Of a stretch of 12,012 nucleotides of DNA, positions 7,171 to 12,012 are shown piece by piece. Numbering within the stretch: position 1 is the first letter of the stretch; each line of letters begins with the position of its first letter. The position numbers and the translations under genes are program-made. Below the pieces are notes generated by a model that searched no databases, was not told the DNA's origin, and saw only the letters and a program-made list of their open reading frames with translations. The stretch is from DRVV01 sp038868255 (GTDB taxonomy: Archaea > Thermoproteota > Bathyarchaeia > Bathyarchaeales > Bathycorpusculaceae), in assembly GCA_038868255.1 (NCBI GenBank), contig JAWCTJ010000038.1:1-12012 (forward strand). The letters run 5' to 3'.

Positions 7171-7197
7171 TGTAAAGTTAATAATCGCCACTGTGAT
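7132..7197. promoter_or_regulatory. Cluster of three TCACAGT boxes, possible operator
   Basis: TCACAGT occurs at 7133-7139 and 7158-7164, and its reverse complement ACTGTGA at 7190-7196. The outer pair extends to eight bases (ATCACAGT / ACTGTGAT). Three copies in 65 bases of a divergent promoter region suggest binding sites for a transcription regulator, though chance is not excluded. Confidence 0.35.
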
Positions 7198-7213
7198 AAA
7201 AAGGTTATAGCTT

Positions 7214-8215
7214 GTGAGCGTTAATGGCTTTATGCTCAAGCACATACGCGTTGTTCCATTAGCCGCTGAAAGCCTAGGCGTAAGATCCATGTGCTGCCTA
7301 GTGGAGTCGCCGGACATACGGATATTACTGGATGCAGGTGTCTCTCTTTGTCCGAACCGTTTTGGGCTTGTCCCCCACCCGCTGGAGTACCAGGCCATAA
7401 TCAAATGCAGAGCGCGCATAGCTAAAGAGGCTGAGGGGGCTGAAGTGGTCACCGTTAGCCATTACCATTACGACCATTATACACCATCCTTTGAGGATTG
7501 GCTCTGTAATTGGACCGAGGAAGAGGAAACATCAAGGCAAATCTACCAAGATAAAACTGTTATTGCAAAGAACCCTCGGGAAAAGATTAACTTCAGTCAG
7601 AGACGGCGAGGATGGCTCTTCAAGAAAACCATAAGCGAATATGCCAGAAGCTTTGAAATTGCTGATGGACGAAGCTTCACCTTTGGACGGACAATTCTGA
7701 AATTTTCAGAGCCTGTTTTCCACGGTTCCGAGAACTCCCCCATGGGATGGGTTCTCATGACCACAATAGAGTACGAAGGTGAAAAGTTTCTTCACGCCCC
7801 AGACGTTCAAGGACCCATCTCCCAAGTTACGCTGGAAATGATTCTCGGTATTAAACCGAATCTTGCCATGATAGGGGGACCTCCGCTTTACCTAGCTGGC
7901 TTCAGGGTTCCTGAGGAAGAAATCCAGCATGCCCTGAAAAACATTGAAAGAATCGTGGAAAACGTGCCAGCTGTTGTATTGGAGCATCATATGCTGCGTG
8001 ATGAGGGATGGCGGGAGAAAGCCGTTAAAATTTTCGAGGCGGCTGAACAGGCTGGACATAAAGTGCTTACTGCAGCTGAGCTGGCTGGGGAAAGGAACAC
8101 ATTATTGGAGGCTGCTAGGAAGCGGTTATATGCTGAGAACCCGCCCAGCAGGGAGTTTGAGAGGTGGATGCGATCAAACCGAACGGGTAAAAGACGCGCT
8201 AAGCCGCCGTTATGA
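7214..8215 (+). CDS. UPF0282 family metallo-beta-lactamase-fold hydrolase
   Basis: A 333-residue protein of the archaeal UPF0282 group of metallo-beta-lactamase-fold proteins; no substrate is known for the group. The metal motif is SHYHYDH (H83, H85, D87, H88), with likely further ligands H170 (VFHGS), D197 (HAPDVQG) and H258 or H259 (LEHHMLRD). The opening PLAAESLGVRSM...LLDAGVSLCPNRFGL is characteristic of the family. The start is uncertain: the GTG at 7214 is the first possible start after an in-frame TAG and has a weak AAGG before it, while the ATG at 7232 (MLKHIRVVPLAAESLG) fits the usual length of the N-terminus better and I favour it slightly. The end is only 10 bases from the end of the converging DUF3786-like gene. 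The basic C-terminal tail (KRRAK) is a minor oddity. Confidence 0.87.
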   Translation: MSVNGFMLKHIRVVPLAAESLGVRSMCCLVESPDIRILLDAGVSLCPNRFGLVPHPLEYQAIIKCRARIAKEAEGAEVVTVSHYHYDHYTPSFEDWLCNWTEEEETSRQIYQDKTVIAKNPREKINFSQRRRGWLFKKTISEYARSFEIADGRSFTFGRTILKFSEPVFHGSENSPMGWVLMTTIEYEGEKFLHAPDVQGPISQVTLEMILGIKPNLAMIGGPPLYLAGFRVPEEEIQHALKNIERIVENVPAVVLEHHMLRDEGWREKAVKIFEAAEQAGHKVLTAAELAGERNTLLEAARKRLYAENPPSREFERWMRSNRTGKRRAKPPL

Positions 8216-8225
8216 TGAGTCCCTG

Positions 8226-8915
8226 CTAAAGGTATAATGATTCAAAGAGCTTAGCCCTTTTACCAAAGGTCTTCCTATAAAATAGAACGAGCCTGTTTAT
8301 GGCCATCTCCATGATGGCTATAAGCTCTCCCATGGGCATATCCATGTCCTTAACCTCTTCGCCCAAGAGTATTGCTGCTTCCGAGGAGATCTCCTCGTCG
8401 CCCTGCCAGTAGGCAACCCTGAATCTTACGCCGTTAAGAGGTGCTAGTTCAATGCTCCATGTGGCGCTGGAATGGTTAACCCATACTCCCCCAATTTTCT
8501 CCGCGGCTATTCGAATTTCATCAGGGTCAACCCCATCCATTTCAGCTACCAAAAAATTGACTATCCTCCGCTCATATAGCTGCGCGGCTTCACCTCCAGG
8601 CAGCTGTGGTAGCTTGACTAATTTTCCCATGCGGTTTACCAAGCGTCCATCAAGAGCCCTTTCAAGAGCATTAGCCACATAAGTGATCAGCCGTGTATAA
8701 TCCTCGCTTCTACCTAATGGATCATTAACATGCACTTTCACCTCGCCCTTTTCCAAGGTAACCCTATAATTTACTCCAAGAATATGCACTTCAAATCCCA
8801 TTGGGCACACCTCAAGGAGCTTTCCACTTACAATTTGAGATATTTGCGGCGCATCCTTCCTAAACAATCCGCTGATTAATCTGGCTAGTCTAGGATCCGC
8901 ATCTAAAAGCACCAT
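8226..8915 (-). CDS. DUF3786-like protein of unknown function
   Basis: A 229-residue soluble protein. Residues about 70-210 match the pattern I recall for DUF3786: a short helical part, GKLVKLPQLPGGEAA at 97-111 in place of the family's 'FxxLPGG' element, then an IAAEKIGG segment, and RVAYWQGDEEISSEAAILLG at 166-185, corresponding to the family's 'W-x-G-DEEF...a..LF' core. Such proteins occur singly or attached to iron-sulfur or corrinoid proteins, but no activity is established. The N-terminal 65 residues resemble a small beta-rich unit and are not recognised. There is no signal peptide. A TATA-like element 20-30 bases upstream suggests that the mRNA begins at or next to the ATG. It converges with the UPF0282 gene and diverges from the MazG-like gene. 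Confidence 0.65.
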   Translation of the reverse strand: MVLLDADPRLARLISGLFRKDAPQISQIVSGKLLEVCPMGFEVHILGVNYRVTLEKGEVKVHVNDPLGRSEDYTRLITYVANALERALDGRLVNRMGKLVKLPQLPGGEAAQLYERRIVNFLVAEMDGVDPDEIRIAAEKIGGVWVNHSSATWSIELAPLNGVRFRVAYWQGDEEISSEAAILLGEEVKDMDMPMGELIAIMEMAINRLVLFYRKTFGKRAKLFESLYL

Positions 8916-8935
8916 TAAACATCACATCTTTAGGG

Positions 8936-8945
8936 CTATTTTAAT
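8936..8945 (-). promoter_or_regulatory. TATA-like box of the DUF3786-like gene (leaderless start predicted)
   Basis: The minus strand reads ATTAAAATAG, centred about 25 bases upstream of the ATG at 8915. Archaeal transcription starts about that far downstream of TATA, so the transcript should have no leader. No good ribosome binding site precedes the ATG, which agrees. Confidence 0.45.
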
Positions 8946-8973
8946 TCACGTGTCCACCCATATTACAGAGAGG

Positions 8974-8982
8974 CTTTAATAG
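8974..8982 (+). promoter_or_regulatory. TATA-like box and ribosome binding site of the MazG-like gene
   Basis: CTTTAATAG is centred near 8978, predicting transcription from about 9004. The resulting leader of about 27 bases contains GGAGGT at 9017-9022, eight bases before the ATG at 9031. Confidence 0.45.
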
Positions 8983-9030
8983 ATTCTCCCATGAGTAATT
9001 TTAAGTGGCAGCTACTGGAGGTTTACCTGG

Positions 9031-9342
9031 ATGAATCTGGAAGAGATGAAGCGGGAGATAGAAAAGCTGGTCTTAGAGAAAGGATTCTATAACGCAAAGG
9101 AGGATATTCCTAAGAAGCTGCTTTTCGCCTTCATAGAGTTGGCTGAGGCCAGTGACGCATGGAAGAAGGGCAGAAGCGAAGAGGAAATAGCTGAAGAGCT
9201 AATTGATGTTATATTCTATGTTTTGGACGCGAGTAGGCTTGCATGTCCATCAATAGACATGGATAAAATGTTCATGTATAAGCTGGAGAAAAACAAGAGC
9301 CGCCCATACCAGTACGGCGAAGGACACCGCCAAAAGCAATAA
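9031..9342 (+). CDS. MazG-like nucleotide pyrophosphohydrolase
   Basis: A 103-residue, all-helical protein of the MazG / all-alpha NTP pyrophosphatase superfamily, which hydrolyses nucleoside triphosphates to monophosphate and pyrophosphate, often to clean up abnormal nucleotides. The metal-binding motifs are E36-x-x-E39 (FIELAEAS) and E56-x-x-D59 (EELIDVIFYVLD). The family's late element appears as KLEKNKSRPYQYGEG at 84-98. The length fits the single-domain short form. Which nucleotide it prefers cannot be told. A strong GGAGGT precedes the ATG. The stop is only three bases from the end of the converging aIF1A gene. Confidence 0.82.
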   Translation: MNLEEMKREIEKLVLEKGFYNAKEDIPKKLLFAFIELAEASDAWKKGRSEEEIAEELIDVIFYVLDASRLACPSIDMDKMFMYKLEKNKSRPYQYGEGHRQKQ

Positions 9343-9345
9343 GTT

Positions 9346-9660
9346 CTATTCGGTTAAGAAGCCTTTATCCTTCAATAGTTGAATCTGGTTCTTCTTGTAG
9401 CGCCAAATGACGTCGCCGCGTGTTTGAAATTGGAAATCCCATGGAGAAACCAGAACCATATCTCCCTGTCTAATCCATGTTCTCCTCTTCATTTTCCCGC
9501 GGATCCTACAGTTCCGAATGCAGCCATCTTGGCATTTAACCAAAATTCTGTCAAATCCAAGCATTCTTTCAGCGGTTCCCAGCACGTCGCTGCCCTTTGG
9601 CAGAACGATATTGCTGAGTTCATCTTCGCTGATGATTTTTCTTTTACCCAAAAGGTTCAC
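9346..9660 (-). CDS. eif1A: Archaeal translation initiation factor aIF1A
   Basis: A 104-residue protein with the S1/OB-fold core of eIF1A/aIF1A, which binds the decoding site of the small ribosomal subunit and helps select the start codon. Diagnostic stretches are LGTAERMLGFDRILVKCQDG (27-46), IRGKMKRRTWIRQGDMVLVS (53-72) and PWDFQFQTRGDVIWRY (73-88). The acidic C-terminal tail of eukaryotic eIF1A is absent, as usual in archaea. The start is a GTG whose GGGTG ribosome site sits only one base away, so the true start may differ by a few codons (a TTG lies nine bases further in). It follows the helicase stop by six bases and is probably translated from the same mRNA. Confidence 0.95.
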   Translation of the reverse strand: MNLLGKRKIISEDELSNIVLPKGSDVLGTAERMLGFDRILVKCQDGCIRNCRIRGKMKRRTWIRQGDMVLVSPWDFQFQTRGDVIWRYKKNQIQLLKDKGFLTE

Positions 9661-9666
9661 GCACCC

Positions 9667-10941
9667 TTAAGCTAGCCTCTGTATTGGGGCTTTCTGTTGT
9701 TCCCAGCAGCTGCTGCAGTAAACGGGTCTGTCATGGCGCGGCTTGAAGGGAACCTTGCATTCCACGCCGCATTCAGCGCATACTGCCTTGTACTCTGCTT
9801 GGGCTTCGTAGAATTTTGGTTGAGTACTGCTTTCAAGTTCCCTTATATCGGTTTTTGTTAATGCCTTTATCTTTTTAAGCTCTGAGATTTCGCTGTAGCT
9901 TACAAGGGTTATAGCTGTTCCTCCACGTCCAACCCTGGCGGTTCTGCCGATTCTATGAAAGTAAACCAGCGCATCTAAAGGGACATCATAGTTAATTATG
10001 TGTGTTATATCTTGGATGTCTAAACCTCTTGCAGCCACATCTGTGGCGACCAGCATGCGGATTTTGCCTTTTCTGAAAGATTCAAGGGTGAATTCTCTCT
10101 GCGCTTGCGTAAAGCCTCCATGTAGAGGTTTCGCCTTTTGACCCTTCAAGCTTAATCTTTTAGCAAGCATGCTGGCGCCGTCGCGTGTTCTGCAGAATAT
10201 TATAGCCCTTCCAATGTGGTTTTTCTCTAGGATGCTGCATAAAGCCTGAAATTTGCCTTTAGGGTTAACTATCATGTAGTATTGGCTTATTCTGGTTTGC
10301 GCTATCTCATCCTTGCTTACAAGTATCTTTTCAGGGTTTCGCATGTACCTGTCGCATAGGTTCATCACCGTCTGATCTATTGTTGCCGAGAAAAGGCTTG
10401 TCTGCCTATTTGACGGGACCTTTGAAAGTATGAATTCCACGTCTTCCCTGAAGCCCATGTCAAGCATCCTATCAGCTTCGTCGAGGACGACGATTCTCAC
10501 GCCTGTTAGATCCAGTGTTCCACGTTTAATATGGTCGATGACGCGGCCAGGCGTGCCAACGACAACGTGAACACCCCTTTTTAACGCGTCCACCTGTCTC
10601 TGAATAGATGATCCACCGTATATTGGTAATACCTTAAGCGGAGTAAACCTTCCTATTCGGCTGATGTGATCAGCGACTTGAACCGCAAGCTCTCGAGTTG
10701 GATCCAAAACCAAAGCCTGAACCTTCTTGCTCTTGAAGTCTATGCGCTCAATAAGTGGGATGCCGAACGCGGCGGTTTTGCCGGTGCCCGTTTGGGCCTG
10801 TCCAATAACGTCCTTGCCTTCAAGCAGCGGAATTATTGCTTGAGCCTGAATTGGAAAAAGATCTGTGAATCCAAGCTCCTCTATGCCGTCTAGCACGGTG
10901 CTGCTTAGGGGCAAGTCTTTGAAGTATTTTATCTGACTCAT
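9667..10941 (-). CDS. deaD: DEAD-box RNA helicase with C-terminal CxxC-x17-CxxC zinc motif
   Basis: A 424-residue ATP-dependent RNA helicase containing all core motifs: Q motif (F7, Q32), AQTGTGKT 49-56, PTRELA 81-86, TPGR 130-133, DEAD 154-157, SAT 185-187, the helicase C-domain LHGG 273-276, ATDVAARGLDI 299-309 and HRIGRTAR 329-336. After the core come C388xxC391, exactly 17 residues, then C409xxC412, a predicted zinc-binding tail (ECKVPFKPRHDRPVYC). The ATG at 10941 is chosen over the one 30 bases upstream because a perfect AGGAGGT at 10948-10954 lies six bases before it and inside the longer version. Like bacterial DeaD/CshA proteins it probably unwinds structured mRNA or helps ribosome assembly, and the following aIF1A gene supports a role in translation. 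Confidence 0.95.
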   Translation of the reverse strand: MSQIKYFKDLPLSSTVLDGIEELGFTDLFPIQAQAIIPLLEGKDVIGQAQTGTGKTAAFGIPLIERIDFKSKKVQALVLDPTRELAVQVADHISRIGRFTPLKVLPIYGGSSIQRQVDALKRGVHVVVGTPGRVIDHIKRGTLDLTGVRIVVLDEADRMLDMGFREDVEFILSKVPSNRQTSLFSATIDQTVMNLCDRYMRNPEKILVSKDEIAQTRISQYYMIVNPKGKFQALCSILEKNHIGRAIIFCRTRDGASMLAKRLSLKGQKAKPLHGGFTQAQREFTLESFRKGKIRMLVATDVAARGLDIQDITHIINYDVPLDALVYFHRIGRTARVGRGGTAITLVSYSEISELKKIKALTKTDIRELESSTQPKFYEAQAEYKAVCAECGVECKVPFKPRHDRPVYCSSCWEQQKAPIQRLA

Positions 10942-10947
10942 TTCATT

Positions 10948-10954
10948 ACCTCCT
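10948..10954 (-). promoter_or_regulatory. Strong ribosome binding site deciding the helicase start
   Basis: A perfect AGGAGGT on the minus strand with six bases to the ATG at 10941. It rules out the in-frame ATG at 10971 as the main start, since that would place this site within the coding region. Confidence 0.8.
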
Positions 10955-10975
10955 TTAATGCAAAATTTCATACGC

Positions 10976-11018
10976 GCTTTTCGAAAGCCTCAAAAGCCCT
11001 CATAAAGCCCCGTATGAG
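10976..11018 (-). other. Two short hairpins in the helicase leader
   Basis: In the predicted leader, CTCATA / TATGAG (11018-11013 with 11004-10999) form a six-pair stem with an eight-base loop, and GCTTT / AAAGC (10988-10976) a five-pair stem with a CGA loop. They sit between the predicted transcription start and the ribosome site and may affect translation at low temperature; each is weak by itself. Confidence 0.35.
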
Positions 11019-11049
11019 CCTTTGCGTCCACCTACAATTTGCAGCCCGC

Positions 11050-11057
11050 TATAAAAG
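11050..11057 (-). promoter_or_regulatory. Predicted promoter of the helicase-aIF1A operon
   Basis: The minus strand reads TTTTATAG within AAGCTTTTATAGC, a good archaeal TATA box. Transcription would begin near 11028, leaving an unusually long leader of about 85-90 bases before the helicase ATG. Confidence 0.5.
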
Positions 11058-11125
11058 CTTTTAATGTAAAACCCTCTTTTCCCGCATGTTTTCTATGTTT
11101 TAAAGATCTTTCCCTTTTGTTATTT

Positions 11126-11476
11126 TTATGGCAGTTGCCTTGAAAATGCTGCTAAGACACACCCTATGAGTTCCACATTTCCTTTCACCGTAAGAGCCTA
11201 TCGAAGGCGTTGAAATCCTGCGGCACAACACCCATCCTCTTTTCCACTTCGGCCTAACCCTTGATTATGTCGAAGCCCAGAATTCTTGCGAAGCCGTTTG
11301 TCGGTCTTATTAGGCATAGGAGTTCCACGGTGATGGTTTCACCAGCTGCGTTAGGAGCCACGAATGTGAAGATCTTGTTGCAGTAGGCGTCAAATAATGT
11401 AATGTACTGTCCACCGCGGTTATGTCCCTACAACGCTTATCAGATTCTCCACTTCTATAACCTTTTTATTAGACAT
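11126..11476 (-). pseudogene. Decayed ABC transporter ATPase (DrrA/ABC-2 type), N-terminal half only
   Basis: Reading the minus strand from the ATG at 11476 gives MSNKKVIEVENLI, then a stop at 11422. Shifting frame twice recovers DITAVDS, then FDAYCNKIFTFVAPN and, after the Walker A position, LLCLIRPTNGFARILGFDII. A TAG at 11254-11256 interrupts this, followed by AEVEKRMGVVPQDFNAFDRL, a further frameshift near 11195, and LTVKGNVELIG. These are in the exact order of the first half of ABC ATPases of the ABC-2 exporter type, including the Q-loop region (VVPQDF). Walker A is ruined: the expected GPNGAGKTT reads APNAAGETI, losing the catalytic lysine. The signature motif, Walker B and the C-terminal half are absent. 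Several independent lesions make sequencing error unlikely. It fills the otherwise gene-free stretch between the hydrolase and the helicase promoter. Confidence 0.85.
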
Positions 11477-11528
11477 ATAAAACCCAAAATTCCATAAGCT
11501 AATAGTTTGATCTCTTGCAAAGCCATGC

Positions 11529-12012
11529 TTACCGCAGACACTTCTTGAACCATTCAACGCTCAAGTTTATCACACGGTTTAAATGTTCCTGCTTCGAGAA
11601 TACATGGTCCGCGCCAGCTACTATTTCAAGTTTCTTTAGTGCAGGCGTATGTTCATAAAGCCTTAAAGCATGCTCCACAGGGACGATTTGGTCATGGCTG
11701 CCGTGGATTATGAGTATGGGTGGAGCTCTACTTATGACTTCCAGCAGATCATATCTGCTTAGGTCTTCATAGAAGCTTTTCTTCAATCTGTTCCCGGATG
11801 GCAGGATTAAGTATTCACCGTTAACCCTTGAAATTGCGGGCATGGTGTATGGCGCTGCAAGGGTTGTGAGGGCTTTAACGGTTTTTTCCTGCGCCGCTAT
11901 AGCAATCATCCCGCCGAAGCTTGAACCTACCGCTCCAATCCGGTCCAGATCAATTCCTCCATTTTCAGCTAGGAATTTCACGGCCGCCCTATAGTCTGCT
12001 ATTCGGGTTGTC
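11529..12012 (-). CDS. Alpha/beta hydrolase, serine hydrolase family (partial, N-terminus beyond right edge)
   Basis: The frame stays open to the right edge, so the GTG at 11981 is an internal codon and not the start; 160 residues are visible. These are the C-terminal two thirds of an alpha/beta hydrolase. DYRAAVKFLAENGGIDLDRIGAVGSSFGG contains the nucleophile elbow G-x-S-x-G with S31 of the visible part, HGSHDQIVP holds the acid D107, and GADHVF holds the base H136, so the catalytic triad is complete. The short segment between elbow and acid (about 50-95) acts as a small lid. Relatives are dienelactone-hydrolase-like or acyl-peptidase-like esterases, and the substrate cannot be told. The pseudogene lies downstream on the same strand after a gap of about 50 bases. 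Confidence 0.88.
   Translation of the reverse strand, partial: TTRIADYRAAVKFLAENGGIDLDRIGAVGSSFGGMIAIAAQEKTVKALTTLAAPYTMPAISRVNGEYLILPSGNRLKKSFYEDLSRYDLLEVISRAPPILIIHGSHDQIVPVEHALRLYEHTPALKKLEIVAGADHVFSKQEHLNRVINLSVEWFKKCLR

Noticed and set aside
7129..7452. A 107-residue minus-strand frame opposite the UPF0282 start
   Set aside because: It overlaps a clear family member on the plus strand, its product is unrecognisable, and it runs through the intergenic repeats.
10942..10971. Longer helicase with start at 10971
   Set aside because: The extra ten residues contain the perfect AGGAGGT site, and family members begin at the Q-motif region, as the shorter form does.
11254..11256. TAG in the ABC ATPase remnant read as pyrrolysine
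   Set aside because: Frameshifts on both sides, other stops and the broken Walker A show general decay, not recoding.
11979..11981. GTG at 11981 as the start of the hydrolase
   Set aside because: The frame continues upstream to the edge with residues (DYRAA) typical of the family just before the nucleophile elbow.

Overview
The window looks like a piece of a mesophilic-to-moderately thermophilic archaeal genome, most plausibly a Bathyarchaeia-like member of the Thermoproteota; the phylum is an inference. Archaeal hallmarks seen directly are an aIF1A translation initiation factor, a UPF0282-type metallo-beta-lactamase-fold protein, A/T-rich TATA-like boxes (TTTAAATA, TTTTATAG) at archaeal spacing from starts, and GGTG/GGAGG-type ribosome binding sites. 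Coding is dense, with many gaps of 3-25 bases.

Left part (1-4819, minus strand): a tight five-gene operon read right to left. It begins with a CcdA/DsbD_2-type membrane thiol:electron carrier, followed by a NapH-like membrane polyferredoxin, a catalytic subunit of the HgdB/BcrB/BzdO family, and two different BadF/BcrA-type ATPases. The second ATPase runs off the left edge. The ATPases are distinct: one has the BcrD/BzdP-type 'DIGAEE' loop and the other the BcrA/BzdQ-type 'GGQD' loop. That is the heteromeric arrangement of ATP-dependent benzoyl-CoA reductase (bzdN-O-P-Q order), not the single-ATPase arrangement of 2-hydroxyacyl-CoA dehydratases. The operon therefore reads as an ATP-driven low-potential CoA-thioester reductase linked to its own membrane electron-supply module. 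This is the most interesting system in the window.

Middle part (4914-9342): a 712-residue membrane-anchored surface protein (two CARDB-like domains, a PEGA-like domain and a large C-terminal module); a divergent intergenic region with an unusual set of repeats; a UPF0282 MBL-fold protein; a DUF3786-like protein predicted to be leaderless; and a small MazG-like nucleotide pyrophosphohydrolase.

Right part (9346-12012, minus strand): a DEAD-box RNA helicase carrying a C-terminal CxxC-x17-CxxC zinc motif is followed six bases later by aIF1A, a plausible translation/RNA-remodelling operon with a hairpin-bearing leader. Upstream of it lies a clearly decayed ABC-transporter ATPase pseudogene (frameshifts, stops, ruined Walker A). 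At the right edge is the C-terminal part of a serine alpha/beta hydrolase.
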